Positions 39,791 through 48,205 of a stretch of DNA of 63,559 bases are shown here, one piece after another. This DNA is from Bacillota bacterium. Its GTDB lineage: Bacteria; Bacillota; Clostridia; Christensenellales; SZUA-584. The stretch's first letter is position 1; each line of letters begins with the position of its first letter. Under the pieces are notes generated by a model. It ran no database searches. It was not told the DNA's origin and was given only the letters and a program-made list of their open reading frames with translations. A program made the position numbers and the translations under genes. The stretch covers positions 1 through 63,559 of the forward strand of contig JAEYKW010000036.1 of NCBI GenBank assembly GCA_023408075.1, read 5' to 3'.

Positions 39791-40114
39791 TCACAGCGCC
39801 ATTGCTTTGTCGAGTGCATCCTCGTAGTACTTTTTGGGCCTTACGCCCACCGCGCTGTCAACCACCTTGCCGTTTTTAATTACAAATACGCTCGGTATAC
39901 TCATCACCCCAAAATGCTCTGCCAGCTCGCGCTGTTCATCTATGTTGACCTTGCCAATCACGGCTTTTTCCTTGTATTGCTCACTCAGCTGATCAATGGA
40001 CGGACCAAGCATGCGGCAGGGTGCGCACCACGAAGCCCAAAAATCGAGCAGTACCGGCTTATCCGAATCGACCACTTCCGATTTAAAATTATCCATTGTG
40101 ATATTTTTTGCCAT
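39791..40114 (-). CDS. trxA: Thioredoxin
   Basis: Protein of 107 residues with the thioredoxin fold and active site WCAPC (Cys30 and Cys33); the usual motif is WCGPC, and Ala in place of Gly is found in some clostridial thioredoxins. The cis-Pro loop is SIPSVFVIKNG. I place the start at ATG 40114 (AAAGGAT upstream) over an ATG six codons earlier. It lies downstream of a Crp/Fnr regulator gene on the same strand, which may control it. No reductase is adjacent. Confidence 0.93.
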   Translation of the reverse strand: MAKNITMDNFKSEVVDSDKPVLLDFWASWCAPCRMLGPSIDQLSEQYKEKAVIGKVNIDEQRELAEHFGVMSIPSVFVIKNGKVVDSAVGVRPKKYYEDALDKAMAL

Positions 40115-40204
40115 ATAAATCATCCTTTCCAATGATACTATTACTATATTGTCCTTTCGACAAATTAAGAATACAATACTGCAAAAAATTAATCTGTGAC
40201 ATAG

Positions 40205-40846
40205 TTACCTATTCACAGCAATTTTAACAATAATCTGTCCGCGTCTGATTTCAATGAGTCCGCGCTCGCTCATTGTTTTGAGCTGGCGCGTAATCACCTC
40301 GCGCGACGACCCGAGTTCCACAGCCAGCTTCTCATGCGTTGTTTTTACAATGCCCTGAGCGTTCGTATGGTGCTGCAAGTAAGCCATGATGCGCTCTTCA
40401 ATGCTGTTGAATATCAGCATCTCGATGGTTTCTATCGAAAGTATCAGCTTTTTCGCGAGCTCGTTGAACACATAGGTGCGGAACGAATCGCAGCGGTAAA
40501 GCAGCTCTTTAAACACATCGGGCGGAATATTGGCGAGCACACTGTCCTTCTCGGCTTCCATGGAAAAATCGTATTCCATATCGCCCATGGCGCAGATGCC
40601 GGCCAGCAGACAAAGCTCACCCTCGCCGATGCGGTAAATTGTCATTTCACGGCCTTTTTCGGAGGTGCGAAACATGCGCAGGCGCCCCTTCATCACCATC
40701 GGGATGCCGATGCAGCGGTTGTTGTCGCCCATCATGATCTGTCCTTCAGAGATGTCCCTGCGGATGACCGAATCACGAAGCAGCGTTTTTTCTTCCTCGC
40801 TCATTCCTGCATAAAAAGAAAATTTGTCGAAAACGCTTTTGTCCAT
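40205..40846 (-). CDS. Crp/Fnr family transcription regulator
   Basis: Protein of 213 residues. An N-terminal cyclic-nucleotide-type beta barrel (about 15-120) has CLLAGICAMGDMEYDF, and a C-terminal helix-turn-helix contains HEKLAVELGSSREVITRQLK. The [4Fe-4S] cysteine pattern of Fnr is absent from the N-terminus. AGGAGGG precedes the ATG. The neighbouring thioredoxin gene suggests a redox-related regulon, which is inference. Confidence 0.9.
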   Translation of the reverse strand: MDKSVFDKFSFYAGMSEEEKTLLRDSVIRRDISEGQIMMGDNNRCIGIPMVMKGRLRMFRTSEKGREMTIYRIGEGELCLLAGICAMGDMEYDFSMEAEKDSVLANIPPDVFKELLYRCDSFRTYVFNELAKKLILSIETIEMLIFNSIEERIMAYLQHHTNAQGIVKTTHEKLAVELGSSREVITRQLKTMSERGLIEIRRGQIIVKIAVNR

Positions 40847-40929
40847 TGTGCCCTCCTTCTTTTATGATGCGTTCATTATATCCCGTCCGTACCCTTTTGC
40901 ATAGGCAGTCACGCTTCCTGTGTGGTCAG

Positions 40930-40958
40930 TTGCGATACGTTTTTTAAAAGCGTATAAT
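40930..40958 (+). promoter_or_regulatory. Sigma-A promoter of the small lipoprotein gene
   Basis: TTGCGA (40930-40935), 17-bp spacer, perfect TATAAT (40953-40958), 30 bp before the ATG at 40989. Confidence 0.75.
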
Positions 40959-40988
40959 CGTTGTATATCAGGTCAGGAAAAGAATAGC

Positions 40989-41273
40989 ATGAAAAAACTT
41001 ATCATTATTCTTTTTATATCGCTGTCCCTTCTGCTTTGCGGCTGCACCGACGAAAAGGCAGCGCAGGGCGGCGTTGTGCTGCGCGGTCCATTACGCACTG
41101 AGCCGCCGCTGGCCCACATTCAAATACCCGAAAATGAAACGGTTGTCTATATCACACCCACCGGGGAAAAGTACCACGAGGCGGGGTGCGCGTTTCTGAG
41201 CGATACAGCCATCCCTATCTCGCTTGAGCAGGCGCTGCTCGAAGGCCGCGAGCCGTGCTCGCGCTGCCACTAG
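40989..41273 (+). CDS. Small lipoprotein with a C-terminal His/Cys metal-binding motif
   Basis: Protein of 94 residues. The lipoprotein signal ends LLCGC (Cys19). The C-terminus reads KYHEAGCAFLS ... LEQALLEGREPCSRCH, a Y-H-x-x-x-C ... PC-x-x-C pattern like the Ada-type or nuclease-associated zinc motif that is often found at the end of secreted nucleases. Here it stands alone without a nuclease domain. It is convergent with the aldehyde dehydrogenase, 1 bp apart. Confidence 0.8.
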   Translation: MKKLIIILFISLSLLLCGCTDEKAAQGGVVLRGPLRTEPPLAHIQIPENETVVYITPTGEKYHEAGCAFLSDTAIPISLEQALLEGREPCSRCH

Positions 41274-41274
41274 A

Positions 41275-42639
41275 TTACAAAAACCGCTTGAGAAAATTAA
41301 AGCTCTTGGGATACGGCGCATAGCGCGGCAGGTCGAGCGCGAGGTGCCGGTAAACCACCGAGCGCTTGTGAGAAAACGTCTCAAAGCTGTGCCGACCGTG
41401 ATAGGCGCCCATGCCCGAATGCCCTTTGCCGCCGAACGGCAGATGCGGGTTCGCGCTGTGTATGATCGTGTCGTTGACCACGGCATCGCCCGAGGAACGC
41501 ATTGTCAAGTATTTTTGTACGCGTTTTTTGTCCTTGCTGAACAGATATAACGCGAGCGGCGTTTCCATCGCCTGCAAAGTGCGCAGCATATCATCTTCGT
41601 CGTCGTACGCGATGACGGGCAGCACCGGCCCGAATATCTCCTCGCCCATCACCTTATCGTCAAACGTCACATCCGTCATCACCGTGGGCGCGATATAGCG
41701 GCTTTCGGCATCCGTCTGTCCGCCGCAATAAACCTTCGCGGGGTCAATCAGCCCGCTCACGCGCTCGAAATGGGACGGCGTGATGATGCGCGCGAAGTCG
41801 CAGCTTTGCTGCGGGTTTTCGCCGTACATGCGCGTGATATTGCTTTTGAGCGCTTCGAGCAGCGGCGGAATGATCTCCCGCTTTGCGATTACGAAATCGG
41901 GCGCGATGCACGTTTGCCCCGCGTTCATATACTTGCCCCAGCATAAAGACTTGGCCGTTTTTGCAATGTCCGCCGTTTCATCCACAATGCACGGGCTTTT
42001 ACCGCCGAGCTCGAGCACCACCGGCGTCAGGTTCTGTGCGGCGGCGCTCATCACCACCTTGCCGACTTTCGTACCGCCTGTGAAGAATATAAAATCGTAC
42101 CGCTCGGCCAGCAGCGCTTCATTCACGTCGCGGCCGCCCTCAAAAAACGCGATATACTCATCCGAAAAGTTTTCTTCGATAATGCGCTTCATCACGGCTG
42201 CCGTTCTCGGCGTGTACCGCGACGGCTTCACAACCGCCGTGTTGCCTGCCGCCATCGCGCCGATCAGCGGCGCAAGCGTCAATTGCACGGGGTAATTCCA
42301 GGGAGACATGATCAGCGTCACGCCGAAAGGTTCGTAAGCGATCGTGCTTTTGGCGTGAATCGTCGCGAATGTTTTGGGCACCGTTTTGGAGTGGGCCCAG
42401 GCTGCCAAATGCTTCTCAAACTCGGTGATGCCGCTTAAAATAAGCCCGACCTCCGTCGAATACGTTTCAAATTCGCATTTGCTGAAATCACCTGTCAGCG
42501 CTTTGGCAATATCCGCCTCATGACGGATCAGTGCGCTTTTAAGCTTTTTCAGCTGCGCAATGCGAAACCCGATGTCTCTTGTGCGGCCCGAATTGAAGAA
42601 GGCGCGCTGGGCGCTGATTGTCTGCCGGATATCCCTCAT
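41275..42639 (-). CDS. NAD(P)-dependent aldehyde dehydrogenase (class 3-like)
   Basis: Protein of 454 residues, the length of short class 3/YwdH-type enzymes. Seen: MSPWNYPVQL, FTGGTKVGKVV, catalytic Glu in LELGGKSP (near 209), catalytic Cys in NAGQTCIAPD (near 240) and EEIFGPVLPV. It oxidises medium-chain or aromatic aldehydes to acids in related species. It is monocistronic and convergent with the small lipoprotein gene. It could remove aldehydes from amine oxidation elsewhere, but nothing in its position links it to that operon. Confidence 0.93.
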   Translation of the reverse strand: MRDIRQTISAQRAFFNSGRTRDIGFRIAQLKKLKSALIRHEADIAKALTGDFSKCEFETYSTEVGLILSGITEFEKHLAAWAHSKTVPKTFATIHAKSTIAYEPFGVTLIMSPWNYPVQLTLAPLIGAMAAGNTAVVKPSRYTPRTAAVMKRIIEENFSDEYIAFFEGGRDVNEALLAERYDFIFFTGGTKVGKVVMSAAAQNLTPVVLELGGKSPCIVDETADIAKTAKSLCWGKYMNAGQTCIAPDFVIAKREIIPPLLEALKSNITRMYGENPQQSCDFARIITPSHFERVSGLIDPAKVYCGGQTDAESRYIAPTVMTDVTFDDKVMGEEIFGPVLPVIAYDDEDDMLRTLQAMETPLALYLFSKDKKRVQKYLTMRSSGDAVVNDTIIHSANPHLPFGGKGHSGMGAYHGRHSFETFSHKRSVVYRHLALDLPRYAPYPKSFNFLKRFL

Positions 42640-42930
42640 ATCTCATGCCCTCCCTGTTTCTCTCTTTACCATGCATTATACGCTGATGACAGTATCCAAA
42701 TAAAGACTTTCACAAAATATTCATCGATTGGCTTCACTACCGGCATTATCAGCACATCAAATCCGACAGTCGTCGGACGGGATTTGCTATACTCAACCCT
42801 TTCAATCACCTGCCAGAACAAATATAATACAGACAACTAAATTATCAAATGCAGCGTTTCCCGCAAACTCAACCGATGGTCGGGTGCTTTATTATCAAAT
42901 TGCGTTAATATAAAAGCAGAGGTGGAATTT

Positions 42931-43842
42931 ATGAATAATATAAAAACAGGCGCATTCATCAAGGGCCTGCGTAAAGAAAAAGGCAGCACACAAAAAGACA
43001 TCGCTGAACTTCTCCACGTCACCGATAAAGCTATTTCCAAATGGGAACGCGGCTTGTGCGCGCCGGACATATCACTGCTGGAACCACTGGCCAGCGCATT
43101 GGATGTATCGATTATTGAGCTGATAAAAGGAGAGCGTGCTGATGAAAACGAGCATGCTCAAGAGATTGAGGCCACGACAAAAAGCGTTATTGATTACTCA
43201 AAAAATGTGATCGCCTACAAGGCAAAATTTCTAAGAAAGAAATACTTGATCACAGCTTTCATCTGCGTCGTCATTGCCATTGCTGTTTGTCTTATTTCTT
43301 TGTGGCGTTCGGGTTATTTTTTTATTATTGACAGGAGTGTGTCTCCGGATGGAAACACCGCCGTCACCGTTTATGACCGGGATATTTTCAGTCATGATTT
43401 TTTCCGCAAGGCTGCCGCTGCTGTTTTGGTTCAGAAAAAGGGACAGGGCGATTTACAGATCACATATGGAGACTGTGCTTATAAAGGGATCTGGTGGGCT
43501 CCGGACAGCAAGAAATATGTGATGGCTCTTCAATATGATGATGAAGCGCAATTTGCACTGGCATGGCTCGAAAGGAATGCTGAGAGCAACTTAAACGCCT
43601 ATCTTTCCATGGGCGTCGAGATGAACGAATTGGCTGAATACGGATTTCAGCATGATGGAGAGACGCCATTTGCGCAAATTGACTATCAATTTCTGCAATG
43701 GAGCCTGGATAGCTCTGCCATGCTGATTTACTATTCGTTTACCGATGTGAGCCAAACGCTTCATTCGGGGTATTTCTGGTATGACTGCGAGAATGGTACC
43801 GTCTATGCGCCGTTTGAGCTGGATGCGGATCAACCGGCTTAA
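42931..43842 (+). CDS. XRE helix-turn-helix protein with transmembrane and extracytoplasmic domain
   Basis: About 303 residues. The N-terminal HTH (about 1-62; KGSTQKDIAELLHVTDKAISKWERG) is followed by a linker, one transmembrane helix (about 100-122) and a C-terminal domain of about 180 residues outside the membrane, with DRSVSPDGNTAVTVYDRD. It looks like a one-component membrane-bound regulator. AGAGGTGG precedes ATG 42931. Two direct repeats ATTATCAAAT lie upstream (42842 and 42890), possibly its sites. The signal is unknown. Confidence 0.85.
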   Translation: MNNIKTGAFIKGLRKEKGSTQKDIAELLHVTDKAISKWERGLCAPDISLLEPLASALDVSIIELIKGERADENEHAQEIEATTKSVIDYSKNVIAYKAKFLRKKYLITAFICVVIAIAVCLISLWRSGYFFIIDRSVSPDGNTAVTVYDRDIFSHDFFRKAAAAVLVQKKGQGDLQITYGDCAYKGIWWAPDSKKYVMALQYDDEAQFALAWLERNAESNLNAYLSMGVEMNELAEYGFQHDGETPFAQIDYQFLQWSLDSSAMLIYYSFTDVSQTLHSGYFWYDCENGTVYAPFELDADQPA

Positions 43843-43892
43843 GCCATTGCCACCGACCGCATAACAGAAATTCCCCGGCAGTGCCGCGATGC

Positions 43893-44288
43893 CTATGCGC
43901 CTTTAATCGCGCTTTTCCCGTAATATTGTGTGAGCATCAAAATTAAGGCACTGCACGCGAAAAGCCCATCGGCTATTCCGGCAGGCAGCATAAATATCAT
44001 AAGTGCCATTGTGATCACACAATTGATTACGGATAACGCGAAGCCCCACATTCTGTTCTTTAAAAGCCCGACAGCGCCAATAATACGAACCACGCCAAAA
44101 ATTCCGCCCATGATCACCATTAAATTCAAATTGTCTTGCAAATACGGCACGATAAAAGAGAAATACTGGCCCATGTTGAATTCCTCCGCACCTGAAATTA
44201 ATACAGGTATCAAAGCAAGACATCCCCCAAGTTCCATAATCCCCCCGTGTATAATCATGAGTATCGACGCAATTTTATATTTTTTCAT
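43893..44288 (-). CDS. Four-helix membrane protein
   Basis: Protein of 131 residues with four hydrophobic segments (about 7-32, 52-75, 79-100, 103-122). There are no motifs I recognise. It ends convergent with the XRE gene. A small DUF-type integral protein; function not inferred. Confidence 0.75.
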   Translation of the reverse strand: MKKYKIASILMIIHGGIMELGGCLALIPVLISGAEEFNMGQYFSFIVPYLQDNLNLMVIMGGIFGVVRIIGAVGLLKNRMWGFALSVINCVITMALMIFMLPAGIADGLFACSALILMLTQYYGKSAIKGA

Positions 44289-44354
44289 GAAGTTCCTCCA
44301 TTAAAACTATTGAATAAAGAATGCACGACAGAGCCAATTAACGGTGCCAGCGGA

Positions 44355-44852
44355 TTATTTGAGAATCTTCTGATAGGCGACAACGTCCAAAAGCCTGCCG
44401 AATTTTTGGCCGACCTCTTTGTAATGCGCGCACTTAAAAAACCCGTTTTTCTCAAAGACGCGTATGCTGCGGTTGTTCTCGCCGCATATCGTCGCAATCA
44501 ATACATGAACGTCTTTTGTCCGCGCATAATCTTCAATAAAATTCACTGCCAGGCCGCCCAATCCACAGCCCAGCTTGTCCTGCTTTAAATAGACGGCGAT
44601 CTCCGCCGAACCGCTGTACGCTTCCCTTTTCTTATGCGGCGACAGTATCACATAGCCGCAAAGCTCCCCGTCTTCGGTCATAACGAACGATTTGTATTTG
44701 GGATTATCAAAAAAAACGAGCTCCTCCATCTCTTTGGTGCTGATTGTGTTTGTGTGGAACGTCGCGGTGGTGTTGACTATGTAGTACTGATAAATATCGA
44801 GAACGCCGCCAATGTGCTTTTGCTGCAACTCTTCGAACTTGGTTTGAGCCAT
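44355..44852 (-). CDS. GNAT family N-acetyltransferase
   Basis: About 165 residues. Seen: FVMTEDGELCGYVILSPHKK (beta strands 2-4), an acetyl-CoA loop region DKLGCGLGGLAVNFIEDYA and NNRSIRVFEKNGFFKCAHYKEV, the classical C-terminal GNAT motif. I place the start at ATG 44852 with GGAGG upstream; 23 extra codons upstream are possible. The closest relatives would be RimJ/RimL-like. The substrate is unknown. Confidence 0.88.
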   Translation of the reverse strand: MAQTKFEELQQKHIGGVLDIYQYYIVNTTATFHTNTISTKEMEELVFFDNPKYKSFVMTEDGELCGYVILSPHKKREAYSGSAEIAVYLKQDKLGCGLGGLAVNFIEDYARTKDVHVLIATICGENNRSIRVFEKNGFFKCAHYKEVGQKFGRLLDVVAYQKILK

Positions 44853-45009
44853 TTCCTTAAAGCCTCCGTGAATAAATATATACGCTTGCCTCATATTATC
44901 ACTTCGCTTGGGCCATGGCAATATATCTTAAGCCGTAACGAAAGAAAAGACTGTTTGGAAAACGCGCCCGTCATCATGTATAATGGCAATAAGAAAGCGG
45001 GTGACAAAC

Positions 45010-45387
45010 ATGTATTACCAGAAAGATTACCTGATGCGGCTGATTGAAGACATTGTCCGCATCATTGCAAGAATATTCTTCGGCAAAGATTACATCAGCT
45101 ATCAGTACGTTGATGACATGATGCTCTCTAAGACAGACCTTTGGTATCTGCAGATGATGGAGCTTATTGAGCAGCGACGTCTCGGCGAAGCCGAAGACAT
45201 TCTCTTCGACGGGATTGATACGGAAAACCGCGACCACATGTCCGTCGCGCTCGATGTCTACCTCGCCATGAACGCGCTTTCGGATGAGGAGCTCGAAGAC
45301 GCCGATTTTTCGCGCGAGGAAATCAAAGACGGCCTGAAGAAGATTACCGGTATGTTTGGCGTGAATCTGGACGCCGTATTCCAATAA
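45010..45387 (+). CDS. Small helical protein (DUF6483-like)
   Basis: Protein of about 125 residues, wholly helical and acidic, starting MYYQKDYLMRLIEDIVRIIARIFFG-like, with DISYQYVDD-type and LDVYLAMNALSDEELEDADF segments. It resembles an uncharacterised clostridial family that I recall as DUF6483. It is followed 22 bp later by a membrane protein gene, so they probably share a transcript. Function unknown. Confidence 0.78.
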   Translation: MYYQKDYLMRLIEDIVRIIARIFFGKDYISYQYVDDMMLSKTDLWYLQMMELIEQRRLGEAEDILFDGIDTENRDHMSVALDVYLAMNALSDEELEDADFSREEIKDGLKKITGMFGVNLDAVFQ

Positions 45388-45409
45388 ACAAGGGCGAAAG
45401 GCTGTAGCT

Positions 45410-45883
45410 ATGAAAACAAACAAATGGGGACTTTACGAGTATTCGGTCGTGCTCTTTTTTCTGGCGGCTCCTGCCGCCGCTTTGGTGATAGAGCAGATGG
45501 TTTCGGGCATTGATTGGCTGGAGAGCGCTTTGAAATGGTTCGTGTTCTTTGGCATCGGCTGCCGCCTCGGCAGTGCGGGCATCAACCAGATTATCCGTCC
45601 TCAGTTCACCGCAAAAGAGATTTTCAGGCTGTCATCGGATGAGGCTGCGCCGGTCGTCCGCGAGATCGGGTTTGCCAATGTCTGCTTTGGCCTCATTGCG
45701 ATTCTTTCGCTTTTTATACCGGGCTTTCGCATGCCCGCAGCCATCGCGGGCGGGCTCTATTTTGGCCTTGCCGGGCTGCTTCACGTATTCAAGAAAAGGG
45801 AGACGGCGGCTGAAGTGTTCGCGATGGTATCCGATTTGTTCATCTTCGCCGTGCTGGCCGTGCTGTTGCTGCTGAACTCATAA
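45410..45883 (+). CDS. Four-helix membrane protein (DUF6790-like)
   Basis: Protein of 157 residues with four hydrophobic helices. Conserved-looking polar residues lie between them: FFGIGCRLGSAGINQI and FSADEAAPVVREIGFAN-like (LSSDEAAPVVREIGFANVC). I recall such proteins as DUF6790. Second gene of a small operon with the helical protein. Confidence 0.78.
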   Translation: MKTNKWGLYEYSVVLFFLAAPAAALVIEQMVSGIDWLESALKWFVFFGIGCRLGSAGINQIIRPQFTAKEIFRLSSDEAAPVVREIGFANVCFGLIAILSLFIPGFRMPAAIAGGLYFGLAGLLHVFKKRETAAEVFAMVSDLFIFAVLAVLLLLNS

Positions 45884-46274
45884 GCCCACTCGCTGTCATG
45901 CAATCCATTACGCAGTGAATTGATATCCCGTGTTCTCATCAATTTGCGCTTTGGTGATGCACTCCGCTTCACAGCCACGTCCTTCGCTCCTCAACATGAC
46001 AAGACATCCGGCTTTTATATGTTTTCCTGACATATGTTCAATTGACATCGCTATAAAGCAGCTCATTCGGTCCCCGATCCATTCGCTCGCAAAAAGCGCA
46101 GTTAACTATTGATGTTGATTGCATCCACGATCCTGATGAACAAGGGATATTTCACTGCGGTACAACGCGATGAATCCCAGCGGAATAATATCTGAACAGG
46201 TCTCATCCGCTTCACAGTCATCCGCGACAGCGGATCAGGACAATGCGTATGATATTGTAGCAGTCCTCTCAAAA
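45884..46274. other. Gene-free stretch
   Basis: About 390 bp without a supported gene. A phrase CCGCTTCACAGYCA occurs twice (near 45964 and 46208), possibly by decay of something older. No promoter for the flanking genes is evident. Confidence 0.4.
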
Positions 46275-46300
46275 CAAAAAAGCCCATGTGGGCTTTTTTT
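46275..46300 (-). terminator. Terminator of typA
   Basis: Stem AAAGCCCA/TGGGCTTT with long A and T tracts on both sides. It overlaps the typA stop codon region and works in both directions. Confidence 0.88.
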
Positions 46301-48113
46301 AATTCGCTTTCATCAGCTTGGCTCTGTCGCCCTTGTCGAGCACGGCTTTGCGCAGCCGAATGTTCTTCGGCGTCACTTCCACAAGCTCGTCATCCGCGAT
46401 AAACTCGAGCGACTGCTCAAGGCTCAGCACCGTCGCCGGTGTAAGCCGCAGCGCATCGTCCGAACCGGACGCGCGCGTATTGGTCAGCTGCTTTTTCTTG
46501 CAGACGTTGACCACGATGTCCTCCTGCCGCGCGTTCTCGCCGACCACCATGCCCGCATACACCGGCACGCCCGCGCCGATGAAAAGGCGCCCGCGCTCCT
46601 GCGCGTTGAAAAGCCCATAAGCCGTGGTGTCTCCCTGCTCATGCGCAACGATCGAGCCTCTCTGCCGCTCGGCGATATCGCCTGCCCATTCGCGGTAGCC
46701 GCTGAATATATGGTTCATGATGCCGTTGCCCTTGGTGTCCGTCAAAAACTCGTTGCGATAACCGATGAGCCCGCGCGACGGGATATTGAACGACATGCGC
46801 GTCGTGCCGCTGTCGTTGCTCATATCCACGAGCGAGGCCTTCCTCGGCCCGAGCTTCTCAATCACGACGCCGGCAAAGTCGCCCGGCACATCAATGAGCA
46901 GCAGCTCATACGGCTCCATGGTTACGCCGTCTTCTTTTTTGAGTATCACGCGCGGACGCGACACCGAGAATTCATATCCCTCGCGCCGCATCGTTTCAAT
47001 CAATATGGACAGGTGCAACTCGCCGCGTCCCGATACCTTGAACGAATCGGTCGAATCCGTCTCCTCCACCTTGAGGCTTAAGTTGGTCTCCATCTCGCGC
47101 CAGAGCCGTTCTCTGATATTGCGCGATGTCACATATTTGCCTTCACGCCCCGCAAACGGGCTGTTGTTGACAATGAAGTTCATCGACACGGTGGGCTCGT
47201 CGATCTTGACGAACGGCAGCGGATCGATGCATTCGGCATCGCAGACGGTCTCGCCGATACCCACGTCGGGCAGACCCGCGATAGCCACGATATCACCGAA
47301 GCGCGCACTTTCCGTTTCCGTGCGTTTGAGCCCCGAAAATTCATAGAGCCGCGATATCTTGACGTTCTGAGCCGTGCCGTCCTGACGGCAGAGCGCCGCC
47401 GACATGTTGCGCTGCGCGCTGCCGCGCTCAATGCGGCCGATCGCGATACGGCCCAAGTAATCGTCATAATCGATGCTTGAGACGAGCATCTGCAGCGGGC
47501 CTTCGGGCTCTCCCTCGGGGGCGGGCACATGCTCGATAATCGCGTCGAAAAGCGGCGTGATATCCGTCGGTTCCTCGTCCGGCTTTAAGGAAGCCGTTCC
47601 GGCCTTCGCCGATGCGTAGACGACGGGAAAATCGAGCTGATCCTCGTGCGCATCGAGCTCGATAAAAAGGTCAATAATCCCGTCGAGCACCGCTTCGGGA
47701 CGCGCGCCCGGCCTATCTACCTTGTTGATGACCGCAATCACGTGCTTGCCAAGCATCAGCGCTTTTTTCAGCACAAAGCGCGTCTGCGGCATGCAGCCTT
47801 CAAACGCGTCCACGAGCAGCAGCACACCGTCTACCATGGTCAGCACGCGCTCCACCTCGCCGCCGAAGTCCGCATGGCCCGGCGTATCCACGATGTTGAT
47901 TTTGATTCCCTTGTATTCGACGGCTGTATTTTTAGCGAGTATCGTGATACCCCGCTCCTGTTCCAAATCCTCCGAATCCATCACGCGCTCGCGTACCGCT
48001 TCATTGGCACGGAATATGCCCGACTGCCTGAGCATCTGATCGACCAGCGTTGTTTTGCCGTGGTCAACGTGCGCCACGATGGCAATGTTTCTGATGTTGT
48101 CTTGTTTTCGCAT
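46299..48113 (-). CDS. typA: Translational GTPase TypA/BipA
   Basis: Protein of 604 residues, full length for the family. G1 AHVDHGKTT (14-22), DTPGHADF (G3) and NKVDR (G4) lie in the GTPase domain. EF-G-like domains follow (RVFSG-like region replaced here by IGRIERGSA), and the C-terminal domain carries SRGLIGYRNEFLTDT and GTTRMSF. TypA binds ribosomes and aids 50S assembly under stress. It has its own promoter and terminator. Confidence 0.97.
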   Translation of the reverse strand: MRKQDNIRNIAIVAHVDHGKTTLVDQMLRQSGIFRANEAVRERVMDSEDLEQERGITILAKNTAVEYKGIKINIVDTPGHADFGGEVERVLTMVDGVLLLVDAFEGCMPQTRFVLKKALMLGKHVIAVINKVDRPGARPEAVLDGIIDLFIELDAHEDQLDFPVVYASAKAGTASLKPDEEPTDITPLFDAIIEHVPAPEGEPEGPLQMLVSSIDYDDYLGRIAIGRIERGSAQRNMSAALCRQDGTAQNVKISRLYEFSGLKRTETESARFGDIVAIAGLPDVGIGETVCDAECIDPLPFVKIDEPTVSMNFIVNNSPFAGREGKYVTSRNIRERLWREMETNLSLKVEETDSTDSFKVSGRGELHLSILIETMRREGYEFSVSRPRVILKKEDGVTMEPYELLLIDVPGDFAGVVIEKLGPRKASLVDMSNDSGTTRMSFNIPSRGLIGYRNEFLTDTKGNGIMNHIFSGYREWAGDIAERQRGSIVAHEQGDTTAYGLFNAQERGRLFIGAGVPVYAGMVVGENARQEDIVVNVCKKKQLTNTRASGSDDALRLTPATVLSLEQSLEFIADDELVEVTPKNIRLRKAVLDKGDRAKLMKAN

Positions 48114-48147
48114 AGTTACCCCAGTATTAAAAATTCAAACGTTACTG

Positions 48148-48176
48148 ATTATAAGCTTTCAGCGGCGATAATACAA
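48148..48176 (-). promoter_or_regulatory. Sigma-A promoter of typA
   Basis: Minus strand: TTGTAT (48171-48176), 17-bp spacer, perfect TATAAT (48148-48153), 34 bp before the ATG. Confidence 0.8.
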
Positions 48177-48205
48177 GAATTTTCGTGTAAAGTTCGGATT
48201 AACTG

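Noticed and set aside
41275..42639. Aldehyde dehydrogenase as a member of the amine pathway
   Set aside because: It could use the aldehyde product, but it is 15 kb away and there is no shared operator or operon.
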